64,000 bases of DNA from JAAOZP01 sp038848185 (GTDB taxonomy: Archaea; Thermoproteota; EX4484-205; JAAOZP01), in NCBI GenBank assembly GCA_038848185.1, contig JAWCNV010000002.1:1-64000 (forward strand). The letters are read 5' to 3'. The notes beneath the pieces were generated by a model. The model worked only from the letters and a program-made list of their open reading frames with translations, was not told the origin of the DNA and did not search any database. Every line of letters starts with the position of its first letter. The stretch's first letter is position 1. The position numbers and the translations under genes are program-made. Below are positions 25,406-34,342 of this stretch, in pieces.

Positions 25406-26536
25406 ATGAAGATAAGTACGGATGCTCTTAAAAAACTAGAAACAGAATATTCAGGATACCTTGAGGGGGAGGTGGTGAACAGATTTTTTGAAGATTTCGA
25501 GATTAAATTTGCGGCTGGACACTGGTCAGCAGGAGACTTCCTTGACAGGTTTGCTACGAAAGGCTATAACAGTGACAAACCAAGCTTCAAGAGCGATATC
25601 ATATCCCAGCTCGAGAGAATTAAGCAGGCGGGTGTTAAGGGAGTAGAATTCCATGATTCTCTTTTCATAGATTCAAGCTACAGAAAGGTGCAAAATATAG
25701 TAGATGAAGTTAAGGATAAGTTGAAGAAACTTAATTTAATTCCTACGAACATGAATATAAATCTTTGGACAGATCCCAAGTGGAAACTAGGAGGTATAAC
25801 AAACCCGTCTAGGAAAACTAGAGAGGATGCTCTTCAAATGGCGCTTCAGGCTGTGGAGACAGCTAGGGAGCTTGGTTGCAGCAGTGTCGCCTTATGGCCG
25901 GGTTCTGATGGCTGGGATTATAATTTTGAGGTCAACTACGGTAAGCAGTTGGAATTTTTCCTAGACGGTTGCGAAGCAATAAACAGGGAGGCTAAAAAGG
26001 CGGGTCTGGTTTTCGGAATTGAGGCTAAGCTTCACGAACCTAGGGAGGGAAACATGGTGATACCCACTACCCATCATGCAGCTTTAGTGGCTAAGACTGT
26101 TAACGAGAGGTGTGGAGGAACAAATATGGGTGTGTGCATAGATTATGGTCACGAACAGATGTATGCTGTTGAACCAGCTGCCACGGTATACGCCTTGAAA
26201 AAATTTAGAGTACCATTAGTTAATTTCCATATAAATACGGCAAAGCTCCACAGTAATGATGAAGACAGGGTTGCTGGAACTGGAGATGTTTGGAGGATGG
26301 TCGACTTCATATATTCAGCGATCGATACAGCTTATGAAGGCTGGTTCGGGGAAGACCAATTTACCTACCGTATGGATCCTGTGAAGGCGATGTACCTATC
26401 TAAAGAGATTTTCGCAAACCTAGCTAAGAAGGCTCTGCTAATATACATCAAGAAGGATGAACTTGAACGAGTAAGGGAGACGGGAGACCAAGCGGAAGTG
26501 ATAAACTTCGTGAAAAAGATAGTTCTCAGAGGATAG
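25406..26536 (+). CDS. Xylose isomerase-like sugar isomerase (TIM barrel)
   Basis: A protein of about 376 residues from ATG 25406; an in-frame ATG at 25370 adds 12 residues. It has a xylose-isomerase-like TIM barrel. Metal-binding residues appear in 'IEAKLHEPREGN', 'GVCIDYGHEQMY' and 'NFHINTAKLHSNDEDR'. Such enzymes interconvert aldoses and ketoses (xylose, rhamnose, fucose or related sugars) using divalent metal. The FGGY kinase gene starts 16 bases downstream, so the pair likely isomerises and then phosphorylates the same sugar. Substrate is not resolved; it is not close to classical XylA. Confidence 0.8.
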   Translation: MKISTDALKKLETEYSGYLEGEVVNRFFEDFEIKFAAGHWSAGDFLDRFATKGYNSDKPSFKSDIISQLERIKQAGVKGVEFHDSLFIDSSYRKVQNIVDEVKDKLKKLNLIPTNMNINLWTDPKWKLGGITNPSRKTREDALQMALQAVETARELGCSSVALWPGSDGWDYNFEVNYGKQLEFFLDGCEAINREAKKAGLVFGIEAKLHEPREGNMVIPTTHHAALVAKTVNERCGGTNMGVCIDYGHEQMYAVEPAATVYALKKFRVPLVNFHINTAKLHSNDEDRVAGTGDVWRMVDFIYSAIDTAYEGWFGEDQFTYRMDPVKAMYLSKEIFANLAKKALLIYIKKDELERVRETGDQAEVINFVKKIVLRG

Positions 26537-26552
26537 TACAGAGGTGTTTAAA

Positions 26553-28094
26553 TTGGGTAACCTTCTCCTCGGTACCGATATAGGTACTTCAGCAACTAAA
26601 ACAGTGCTTGTCGACACAGAAGGTAAGGAGCTTTCTAACGCGACTGCCGAGTATGGTGTACTGACTCCTAAAACAGGCTGGGCTGAGCAGTGGCCTGATG
26701 TATGGTTCCAAGCTTTATGCGAAACCATAAAGGGAGTGATAAACAAAGCAGGCATTGATCCACGTGACATAGCCGGTTACTGCGTGAGCAGCCTCTATGG
26801 TGGGTCAGGCATCCCCTGTGATAAGGAGATGAACCCCTTAAGACCATGCCTAATATGGGCTGACAGAAGAGCTACGGAGGAGTGTAAATGGGTCAGGGAG
26901 AAAATAGGTGAGGACACTGTCTTCAAGGAGACTTGCAACACTATAGACCCTTATTATGGATACACCAAGATGCTATGGATAAAGAGGAATGAGCCTCATG
27001 TCTGGAGTAAGATACACCAGTTTGTTACGCCTAACGCGTACTGCATATACAAGCTTACTGGAGAACTGTCAGTAGACTATTCTTCAATAGGCAACTATGG
27101 GGGAATATTCAACCCTAAGGAGAAAAAGTTTGCTGAAAGCCTCATGTCTGAACTGGGGATACCGAGAAGCTTCTTCCCGGAGAAAATAAGCATGTCTAAG
27201 GATGCGGTTGGTGAAGTAACCTCACGTGGCGCTGAACTAAGCGGCTTGGCTAAAGGCACTCCGGTTTGCGCAGGAGGTATTGACGCACCGATGTCAGCTC
27301 TGGGGGTTGGGGCGCTTGAAGACGGAGAGCTTGCCATGATGCTAGGTACTTCAACCTGCAATGGTTTTATTCAGGATGAACCGAGGTTTTCCCGTAAACT
27401 GATAAATTATTCTCACGTCGCCTATGATGATCATAAATATTATTCGTTCGCAGGGATTATAACTGCAGGCTACTGCGTAAGATGGTTTAGAGATAATTTC
27501 GGGAGTGTTGAAAACAATCTGGGTAGAGAATTAGGATTAAGTGCCTACAGCATTTTCGACCTTGAAGCTGAGAAGACTCCGCCAGGTTCAAATGGATTAA
27601 TATTTCTGCCACACATGATGGTTGGCGAAAGAGCTCCTTGGTGGAACGAGTACGTTAGAGGAGTGTTTTTCGGCTTAACCCTCAGCCATACTAAGGCTCA
27701 CATATTCAGGTCTATCCTAGAGGGCATAGCCTACGCCATAAGATACTGTATTGAAACTGCTCAGGAGGCAGGGATACCTCTTAAAAAAGCCATACTAGTT
27801 AACGGTGGAGCCAAGTCGAGGCTTTGGAGAAGGATAATAACAGACGTGTTAAACCGGGAAGTAGAGTATTTGGCTGCCAGTATAGGGGCGCCTTACGGTG
27901 ATGCTCTGCTCGCTGGAGTTGGAACCAAGACTCTTAAAGGATATGAGAGCATAAGAGAATGGTTGTCAAGCAGTGAGATAATTAAGCCAGCTCCTGAAGC
28001 TGTATCGAAATATGAGCAGCTATACAGAATTTACAGGAAGCTTTACCAAGGTCTTGAAGGCGAATTCAGAGAGTTGAAGACTGTGGAGACTTAA
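26553..28094 (+). CDS. FGGY carbohydrate kinase (xylulokinase-like)
   Basis: A kinase of about 513 residues. The start is best placed at TTG 26553, because GAGGTG lies six bases before it; an in-frame GTG at 26544 overlaps that motif. Domain signatures are 'LLGTDIGTSATKTVLVD' (N-terminal phosphate loop), 'IWADRRATEECKWV', 'CAGGIDAPMSALGVGALEDG' and the C-terminal 'LVNGGAKSRLWRRIITDVL' ATP-binding motif. It resembles xylulokinases and related ketose kinases. It is coupled to the upstream isomerase and should phosphorylate its ketose product. Confidence 0.88.
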   Translation: MGNLLLGTDIGTSATKTVLVDTEGKELSNATAEYGVLTPKTGWAEQWPDVWFQALCETIKGVINKAGIDPRDIAGYCVSSLYGGSGIPCDKEMNPLRPCLIWADRRATEECKWVREKIGEDTVFKETCNTIDPYYGYTKMLWIKRNEPHVWSKIHQFVTPNAYCIYKLTGELSVDYSSIGNYGGIFNPKEKKFAESLMSELGIPRSFFPEKISMSKDAVGEVTSRGAELSGLAKGTPVCAGGIDAPMSALGVGALEDGELAMMLGTSTCNGFIQDEPRFSRKLINYSHVAYDDHKYYSFAGIITAGYCVRWFRDNFGSVENNLGRELGLSAYSIFDLEAEKTPPGSNGLIFLPHMMVGERAPWWNEYVRGVFFGLTLSHTKAHIFRSILEGIAYAIRYCIETAQEAGIPLKKAILVNGGAKSRLWRRIITDVLNREVEYLAASIGAPYGDALLAGVGTKTLKGYESIREWLSSSEIIKPAPEAVSKYEQLYRIYRKLYQGLEGEFRELKTVET

Positions 28095-28112
28095 TAATTC
28101 TTAATTCTAGAA

Positions 28113-28817
28113 TCACCAGCTTTTAGCTAGGTTCTTTCTATAAGCTTCTGCTTGAAGCTTCCGGATAGCATCAGCCTGTTCAGCCGACAGCGAATCAGGT
28201 TTTCCACCAGATCTCCGTAGAGCAGCTAAAATCGAGGAGAAGACAATTATTTTCGCGCTTTCCTCCATTATCTCTAGCCTGTAGTATGCTTCCCTGAGCG
28301 AGGAACCAAGCGTTATCACGCCATGGTTTTTCAAAAGTATACAGTTATGCGTCTTCGAAGCCTCACCGACTGCTTCAGCCAACTCTTCTGAACCAGGCAT
28401 ATAGAATGGCAGAGTAGCAACCTTCTCTAGAAAGACCGCGTGGTCAGGATATAAAGGAGTATTTATCTCAAGATCCACTGAGCTCAAAGAGATACAGAAC
28501 GGTGGATGAGCATGAACCACAGCATTCACATCATCCCTAGCCAAATGACATTTTGCAAGGACCCCGGTCTCCATGGAAGGTTTCGAAACTCCTTTCACCA
28601 CTTGAAGCGTTTTCAATTCGACCCCTATGAAGTCGTCAGGCTTTAATTCGCCAAGGTTGAAGCCGCTTGGCTTAACAAATATGATGCTGCTATGATCCAA
28701 TCTAGCACTTAAGGTGCCACCTGGACCCGTGGCTAACCTAGCATTATATATAGCGTGTGCATATTCGGCGAGTGATTTTCTCAGATCCTCCTCAGACAAA
28801 TTGGTTTTAGGCCGCAT
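28113..28817 (-). CDS. Class II aldolase (L-fuculose/L-rhamnulose-phosphate type)
   Basis: A zinc aldolase of about 234 residues from ATG 28817. The longer frame reaching 28973 overlaps the upstream kinase gene and is unlikely. Zinc ligands are seen in 'AVVHAHPPFC' (two His) and 'LLKNHGVITLG' (His); 'TGPGGTLSARL' and 'FVKPSGFNLGEL' are the phosphate-binding parts, and the glutamate base is in 'SMETGVLAKCH'. The family splits L-fuculose-1-phosphate or related sugar phosphates into DHAP and lactaldehyde or glycolaldehyde. It follows rhamnulokinase by 46 bases, which strengthens a deoxyhexose role. Confidence 0.87.
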   Translation of the reverse strand: MRPKTNLSEEDLRKSLAEYAHAIYNARLATGPGGTLSARLDHSSIIFVKPSGFNLGELKPDDFIGVELKTLQVVKGVSKPSMETGVLAKCHLARDDVNAVVHAHPPFCISLSSVDLEINTPLYPDHAVFLEKVATLPFYMPGSEELAEAVGEASKTHNCILLKNHGVITLGSSLREAYYRLEIMEESAKIIVFSSILAALRRSGGKPDSLSAEQADAIRKLQAEAYRKNLAKSW

Positions 28818-28863
28818 ACTCTGGAACAATATAGTATGATTCAAGATAAAAACATTTTTGGCC

Positions 28864-30360
28864 TTAAGCCTGAGAACCCTCCTTTTTAACAAGCTCAACA
28901 AATCTAGTGTAAAAATCATTAATACCAGTTTCAAAGCTTGGCTCAAACTCCTCCAACTCAAAGGATCTTTCAACTATTGATCTAACTTCCTTATGCGTTT
29001 TTACGAAGCCAATTGCAACAGCCTGCATCAGAACGTTTCCAATAGATGTTGCTTCAGCAGGACCAGCAACCACTTTCAACCCAGTAATGTCGGCTGCCAA
29101 TTGATTTAACAGACGATTTCTTGACCCTCCTCCAACCACATTGATCTGGCTTATTCTTAAGCCAGTTAAGTCCTCCAGCCTTTCGATCACAAACCTGTAT
29201 TTGAAAGCTAAGCTCTCAAGAATTACCCTAGTAAGTTCACCTTCATTCTTAGGCTTATCCTGCTTAGTCTCTTCTAAATAATGCATTATCTCCTCAACCA
29301 TGTTAAACGGTGCAATAAATCTCGGATCATCAGGATTTATCATCGCAACGAAAGGCCTCGACCTTCTTGCAAGCTCCATAAGCTCCTCGTAAGAAAAACC
29401 CATGCCTTGAGAAGCCCATATTCTCCTGCATTCCTGAAGCAACCACATGCCTTGAACGTTTTGTAGCAGCCTGAATTTCCCGAAAACACCTCCCTCATTA
29501 GTAAAATTGTATTCTAAGGATTTCCTATTTATCACGGGGTTATCGGTCTCAACACCGATTAAAGACCATGTTCCAGAACTTATGTAGACTGAAGACTTAT
29601 CTCTTAATGGGGCAGCAGCAACAGCGGAGGCAGTATCATGACATGCTGGAGCCACTGTAGAAATACCCTTGTCAATTTTCAACTCGTTAGATAAGCTATG
29701 CGACACTTCTCCAAGTAGAGTTCCCGGCTTAACGATCTCAGGCAGGAAATGTGTTGGAATACCTAGCTCCTCGAGTAGCTCATAGTCCCAATCTTTCTTG
29801 GCAGGGTTATAAAACTGGGTTGTAGTAGCATCCGTAAACTCTGAAACCTTTGAACTGCAAAGCCAGTAGTTGAAAAGATCAGGCATCATAAGAAACTTGC
29901 TTGCGTAATGTAGAATTGGAGATTTGCTTAAAATCATAGAGTATATTTGGTAAAGAGTGTTAAATCTAAGAAATTGGATGCCAGTTCTATAATAAACTTC
30001 TTCCCGCGGTATTTTTTTAAATATCTCCTCCATGACGCCGTTCGTCCTAACATCCCTGTAATGATGAGGGTTTCCAAGCAATTCGCCGTTCTTATCTATT
30101 AAAGCGAAATCAACACCCCAAGTGTCAACACCCATAGACGTTAAAGATGTTTTAGAAACTGCTTTTGCTTTTGAAATAGCAGTCTTCATCTCACTCCATA
30201 TTCTTAACGCATCCCAATAGAGATTACTATTGATTCTTACAGGAATGTTAGAAAACCTGTAAACCTCCTCTATTCTCAACTTTTCATCATTAAGGATTCC
30301 TAGCATTGCCCTTCCACTTTCAGCGCCTAAGTCAAAGGCGATGAATATGCAGCAAGCCAC
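28864..30360 (-). CDS. rhaB: Rhamnulokinase-like FGGY kinase
   Basis: A 498-residue kinase with GTG start at 30360 and a TATA-like CTTATAAA about 20 bases upstream. Signatures are 'FDLGAESGRAMLG' (8-20), 'GVDTWGVDFALIDKNGELL', 'TGIQFLRFNTLYQIYSM', 'ACHDTASAVAAAPL' and 'NVVGGGSRNRLLNQLAADIT'. These match rhamnulokinase, which phosphorylates L-rhamnulose; close relatives phosphorylate L-fuculose. The class II aldolase follows and would cleave the phosphorylated ketose. The fucosidase at 32152 makes an L-fucose or mixed role plausible. Confidence 0.88.
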   Translation of the reverse strand: MACCIFIAFDLGAESGRAMLGILNDEKLRIEEVYRFSNIPVRINSNLYWDALRIWSEMKTAISKAKAVSKTSLTSMGVDTWGVDFALIDKNGELLGNPHHYRDVRTNGVMEEIFKKIPREEVYYRTGIQFLRFNTLYQIYSMILSKSPILHYASKFLMMPDLFNYWLCSSKVSEFTDATTTQFYNPAKKDWDYELLEELGIPTHFLPEIVKPGTLLGEVSHSLSNELKIDKGISTVAPACHDTASAVAAAPLRDKSSVYISSGTWSLIGVETDNPVINRKSLEYNFTNEGGVFGKFRLLQNVQGMWLLQECRRIWASQGMGFSYEELMELARRSRPFVAMINPDDPRFIAPFNMVEEIMHYLEETKQDKPKNEGELTRVILESLAFKYRFVIERLEDLTGLRISQINVVGGGSRNRLLNQLAADITGLKVVAGPAEATSIGNVLMQAVAIGFVKTHKEVRSIVERSFELEEFEPSFETGINDFYTRFVELVKKEGSQA

Positions 30361-30554
30361 GAATCATATTTTAGCTCAGCGTTTATAAGGTTTATTAGAT
30401 TAATGAATCATGTTTACTTTTTCCGAGTCTACGGTATTCAATGCGGTTTAAGAGAAAATCCTTTTAATCGGGTTAGTATTTCATGTGACTATTCTTGTCA
30501 ATTAAGAGGATGGTCGCGCTATCTCAAGTCTTGCAAATCTACGCAGCTGATTAA

Positions 30555-30563
30555 CTTTAAATA
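30555..30563 (+). promoter_or_regulatory. TATA-like box before the TIM-barrel isomerase gene
   Basis: CTTTAAATA lies 24-32 bases before the ATG at 30587, with no Shine-Dalgarno sequence between; this is the leaderless archaeal arrangement. Confidence 0.45.
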
Positions 30564-30586
30564 TTAAGTATGCGTGTGTTAAAAAC

Positions 30587-31420
30587 ATGTTCCCATCGTT
30601 AAATCTTGAAGCCATCGGAATACAAGAGAAAAGCCTTGAGCGAAAAGCCGAATTAGCATCTTTAGGCGGTTTCCATGGAATACATTTAAGCCTCATGGAA
30701 ATTAGGGATAATGGCGTTGAAAAACTGGTTTCAACCCTTAAAAAGTATCAATTAAAGATTTCAGGAAGTTTCCTACCTTTTGAGTTAGGTTTGAATGAAA
30801 AGGATTTTTCCCGAAAACTTAATGATTTAAGAGATCTATTAAGAATTGCCAGTGAAGCAGGTTGCACAAGGATCTCGACTTGGATACCTCCTTTCTCTGA
30901 CACTTTACCCTATAGGAAGAGTTTTGAATTATATTCCAGTAGAATAAGAACTGTCTGCAAAGTACTCGCTGAATACGACTGTAGACTCGGGCTAGAGTTT
31001 ATAGGAACTCTAACAGTACGTAAAGGCCATAGATTCACCTTCGTCCATACGTTGGGGGAGACTCTTAAGCTGTGCGACTCTGTTGACGAGGATAATGTTG
31101 GAATATTGCTTGACTCATGGCACTGGTATACTTCACACGGAACTTTCGGCGACATAGAGTCTCTTGAAAAAGACGAGATAGTAGATGTACACGTAAATGA
31201 TGCTCCGGCGGGAGTAAGTGTGGAGGAGCAAATGGACAATAGGAGGAGACTTCCAGGTGAAACAGGAGTGATAGATTGTAAAGGCTTTCTTACGGCCTTA
31301 AGTAAAATCAGGTATGAGGGACCGGTTATGGTTGAACCTTTTTATGATAGACTTAAAGAAATGAAGCCGAGGGATGTGCTATCGCTTGTTTCATCCTCAT
31401 TAAGAGCAGTATGGCCTTAA
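30587..31420 (+). CDS. Sugar phosphate isomerase/epimerase (AP-endonuclease-2-type TIM barrel)
   Basis: A 277-residue TIM-barrel protein. Metal-site residues appear in 'RLGLEFIGTLTVRKGH' (Glu), 'DNVGILLDSWHWYTSHG' (Asp, His) and 'EIVDVHVNDAPAG' (His, Asp), and 'GPVMVEPFYDRL' gives the last glutamate. This is the layout of IolE/IolI- and tagatose-3-epimerase-like enzymes. Substrate is unknown. It is a single gene divergent from rhaB and likely belongs to the surrounding sugar-use region. Confidence 0.82.
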   Translation: MFPSLNLEAIGIQEKSLERKAELASLGGFHGIHLSLMEIRDNGVEKLVSTLKKYQLKISGSFLPFELGLNEKDFSRKLNDLRDLLRIASEAGCTRISTWIPPFSDTLPYRKSFELYSSRIRTVCKVLAEYDCRLGLEFIGTLTVRKGHRFTFVHTLGETLKLCDSVDEDNVGILLDSWHWYTSHGTFGDIESLEKDEIVDVHVNDAPAGVSVEEQMDNRRRLPGETGVIDCKGFLTALSKIRYEGPVMVEPFYDRLKEMKPRDVLSLVSSSLRAVWP

Positions 31421-31727
31421 GTAGCGGCCAGTAAACAGCGACTGGGTTTATCATTCCATTGCATTATTTTTTTAGACTAAAATTTTAACCCATTTAAAAA
31501 AATAAACATTACTATGTCAATATTTCTTGATTAGCGAGGCTTAAGAATAACAGTTTTTTCTAAAAATGCCTTGCAACAAATCTGGTTAAAGTATTAATGT
31601 ATAATAGCGACATCTTGTCACATTTATGTATATTCCAAAAAAGATTTGAGAAAATGCCTGTTTTAAGCCTTTTTATTGGAAAAATTGATTTTCAAATTGT
31701 TACTGAAATATTTTGAAAACAAAAGTT
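31421..31727. other. AT-rich intergenic region with a T-run
   Basis: About 300 AT-rich bases with no convincing ORF or RNA. A seven-T run at 31467-31473, some 50 bases after the isomerase stop, could serve as an archaeal terminator. Confidence 0.4.
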
Positions 31728-31737
31728 TATATATAGG
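31728..31737 (+). promoter_or_regulatory. Strong TATA box before the 62-residue protein gene
   Basis: TTTATATATA ends 30 bases before the ATG at 31767 and is preceded by the purine-rich CAAAAG, which would be the BRE. This is the clearest promoter in the window, and the transcript should be leaderless or have a very short leader. Confidence 0.6.
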
Positions 31738-31766
31738 AAATTGGAGCCCATTATCACAGACACCAT

Positions 31767-31955
31767 ATGGAAGTATTAATATCCGAGGGTAAACAAGTTA
31801 AAGAAAAATTGATTAGTGCCCTTAAGGCCGAGTTAGAAGATATTAGGAAGAAGAAGGAACGGGCAGTAGGACCGGATGCATACAATTTTTACTGGGAGAA
31901 GGAGAAAAAGCTGGAGGACATGATACGAAGCGTATCAGCACTACCAAATGCTTAG
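31767..31955 (+). CDS. Small helical protein, paralogue of the protein at 34343
   Basis: A 62-residue charged helical protein with no cysteines and no membrane segment. Its core 'ELEDIRKKKERAVGPDAYNF' followed by 'YWEKEKKLEDMI' aligns almost residue for residue with the second small protein at 34343 ('ELETIREKRERAIGPEVYNY' then 'YWEKEKKLEELI'). A very good TATA box drives it as a separate transcript. The two form a small paralogous family that I do not recognise. Helix-turn-helix-like hairpin or oligomerisation is possible, but no function can be given. Confidence 0.7.
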   Translation: MEVLISEGKQVKEKLISALKAELEDIRKKKERAVGPDAYNFYWEKEKKLEDMIRSVSALPNA

Positions 31956-32116
31956 CAATTTTTAACAAAAGTTTGACTCTACAGAGATTTTCCATAATTA
32001 TTGGATATTCTGGAGGATAGGGAAGTCGTTTTGTTTTTACATCTTCATGTTAAAAATAACAAAGTATACTTAACAGCCTTATTGTAAAAACAAGTTTCCT
32101 TATGTTTGGGAGATTC

Positions 32117-32125
32117 CTTTAAAAG
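32117..32125 (+). promoter_or_regulatory. TATA-like box before the GH29 fucosidase gene
   Basis: CTTTAAAAG ends 26 bases before the ATG at 32152 with no Shine-Dalgarno motif between. Spacing fits a leaderless transcript. Confidence 0.45.
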
Positions 32126-32151
32126 AATGAAAATGGTTGAGTTACTAGAAA

Positions 32152-33108
32152 ATGAGCGAAAGGGAATCATCGGTTAAATGGTTTAGGGAGGCGAGGCTAG
32201 GAATATTTGTTCACTGGGGGATTTACTCTGTCCTAGGAAGAGGGGAATGGGTTATGCATAACGAGAAGATAAGCATCCAAGAGTATGAGAAGCTTATAGG
32301 CCAGTTTAATCCTAGGCTGTTTGATGCTAAGGAATGGATCAAAGTCTTTAAAGAGGCAGGCGCAAAATATGTGACTTTCACAACCAAGCATCACGACGGC
32401 TTCTGCATGTATGATTCTCAGCTTACCGATTATAAAATTACAAGAACACCTTTCCGCAGAGATATTTTAAGTGAACTCGTGGAGGTAGCAAGAGATGCTG
32501 GGCTTAAAATGTTCTTCTATTATTCTCTGCTTGATTGGCACCACCCAGACTATTACCCGCTTGGCTTAACCGGTCAATATTCGGGTAGGGATCCAAGTGG
32601 GAACTGGAAGAACTATCTGAACTACTATATTGGACAGGTTAGGGAACTCTGTAAGAATTACGGGGAGGTTGGGGGATTCTGGTTCGACGGGTGGTGGGAT
32701 AAGCCTGACGCCGATTGGCGTTTACCAGAGCTTTATGAAACAATACATTCGCTTCAACCCTCAGCTCTAATAGGCAATAACCACCATGTAGATCCTTTCC
32801 CTGGTGAGGATTTCCAAATGTTTGAGCAAGATATCCCTGGTGAGAACACTGCAGGGTGTAACAAAGCCAAGATTTCAAACCTTCCGCTAGAGACCTGTAT
32901 CACTATTAACAATAGTTGGGGCTATAACAAGGATGATAATAACTATAAGTCGAGCATACAGCTGATAGAGATTTTGAAAAAGGTTAATGGGCTTGGGGCA
33001 AACCTACTCTTGAACGTTGGCCCTTTACCAAGTGGTGAACTTGACATGGAGCAGGTTAAACGGCTAAGGGAGATAGGAGCCTGGGTTAAGACGAACTATA
33101 GATTGTGA
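32152..33108 (+). CDS. GH29 alpha-L-fucosidase, catalytic domain only
   Basis: A 318-residue protein that is the TIM barrel of family GH29. 'RLGIFVHWGIYSV' (15-27), 'TFTTKHHDGFCMY' (75-87) and 'GGFWFDGWW' (174-182, nucleophile Asp179) are the diagnostic motifs; 'TINNSWGYN' is also conserved. Most fucosidases have an additional C-terminal beta-sandwich of 80-100 residues, which is missing here, and no signal peptide is present. It should release L-fucose from imported oligosaccharides, and rhamnulo/fuculokinase and class II aldolase genes lie nearby. Confidence 0.92.
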   Translation: MSERESSVKWFREARLGIFVHWGIYSVLGRGEWVMHNEKISIQEYEKLIGQFNPRLFDAKEWIKVFKEAGAKYVTFTTKHHDGFCMYDSQLTDYKITRTPFRRDILSELVEVARDAGLKMFFYYSLLDWHHPDYYPLGLTGQYSGRDPSGNWKNYLNYYIGQVRELCKNYGEVGGFWFDGWWDKPDADWRLPELYETIHSLQPSALIGNNHHVDPFPGEDFQMFEQDIPGENTAGCNKAKISNLPLETCITINNSWGYNKDDNNYKSSIQLIEILKKVNGLGANLLLNVGPLPSGELDMEQVKRLREIGAWVKTNYRL

Positions 33109-33160
33109 AACGCTGGTTGAACGGGATTAAACTATTTTTAGCATTAGTCGGTGTTTAAAA

Positions 33161-34162
33161 ATGCGTAGGTCATGGGCATTATCTTATTCAATAATTCTTT
33201 CAGCAGTTTTTTCACTCTCATTATTATATTCCACTCTTGAATTACCAAGTATATTGAACAGGTTCATGTTAGAGTTTTTCCCGGATTATGGTTTTGCATG
33301 GGAAGAGGCAGAGCAGTTCATAAACGCTGTACGACCATTAAGCTATTTTTGCCTAGCCGCCACAATGACTTTGATAATGCTTGGTTTTACTTTGAATAAA
33401 AGCAAGTTGAGCTTCCTCGGCTCGCTTACACTCTTCCTACCCACATTCAGTTACTTTGCTTTCACAATGTTCTTTCTAGCTGGCATAGGAATACTGAGGA
33501 TCATATGGCTCCCATTTATAGAGCTTTTTCCAGGGGCCTCGTTCTACGAGAAAACATATGCAGCAAGCAGCTTCCTAGAGCTGGGGGACATCGTCTATCT
33601 CCCCTATGACGCTGTAAGATTTCTTTTCACTACTACCATTAACGAATTTGCCTATTCCAATGGCTTAGACAAAATACTTTTTCAAGCAATCATATCTGTA
33701 GGTGCCACCTTGTTTTTTGCGAGTTGCGCAACATGGTTTTACACTAGGTTTCAAGGATCAGGTTTTGCACACTTATTTATCTATAAGTATTCTAGACATC
33801 CACAGTATTTAAGCTTCCTAATATGGAGCTATGGCCTCCTTATATATGATAAATATGTTTTCACACCGCCTAGAGGAGGGTATTTTGCACCGCCCCCCCT
33901 CCTCTGGCTAATCTCAGCTTTCCTATTAATAGGAATCGCTCTCCAGGAAGAGAATTTTATGGTAAAAAAATATGGTAAAGAATACGACAATTATCGTTTT
34001 AAAACCCCTTTTATGCTACCCCTGCCAAAGTCTATAGGAGAAGTATTGAAATCACCATTAAAACTACTTTTTAATAAGAATTATCCTGAGAAAAAAAGGG
34101 AAATTTTGACTGTATTAACAATATATTTTCTAATAATTTTGGCAGCATCATTATTATACTAA
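33161..34162 (+). CDS. Isoprenylcysteine carboxyl methyltransferase-like membrane protein
   Basis: A 333-residue polytopic protein. The N-terminal 230 residues form about five hydrophobic segments without a clear motif. The C-terminal part has the ICMT/phospholipid methyltransferase signature: 'YKYSRHPQYLSFLIWSYG' (RHP) and 'LQEENFMVKKYGKEYDNYRF' (EE...YG..Y..Y). That core binds SAM and methylates membrane-embedded acceptors. The acceptor in archaea is unknown. It follows the fucosidase by 52 bases on the same strand. Confidence 0.75.
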   Translation: MRRSWALSYSIILSAVFSLSLLYSTLELPSILNRFMLEFFPDYGFAWEEAEQFINAVRPLSYFCLAATMTLIMLGFTLNKSKLSFLGSLTLFLPTFSYFAFTMFFLAGIGILRIIWLPFIELFPGASFYEKTYAASSFLELGDIVYLPYDAVRFLFTTTINEFAYSNGLDKILFQAIISVGATLFFASCATWFYTRFQGSGFAHLFIYKYSRHPQYLSFLIWSYGLLIYDKYVFTPPRGGYFAPPPLLWLISAFLLIGIALQEENFMVKKYGKEYDNYRFKTPFMLPLPKSIGEVLKSPLKLLFNKNYPEKKREILTVLTIYFLIILAASLLY

Positions 34163-34342
34163 AAATGTTTTTTATCTAAAAAATTACTAAAAACAATATT
34201 CCAACAGAATATAACGAAATTATTATATTCTTCATCAGCAAGGTTTAAATCCCTCGAGACGATTATCTTAATATATGCTTAGAAATGAAAAGCATATTCC
34301 CCTGTTTTTTCCAAAGATACTCTACAGTGAGGGGGAACACCA

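Noticed and set aside
28818..28973. N-terminal extension of the class II aldolase
   Set aside because: The extra 52 codons overlap the rhamnulokinase gene and have no similarity to the aldolase family; the conserved protein starts at ATG 28817.
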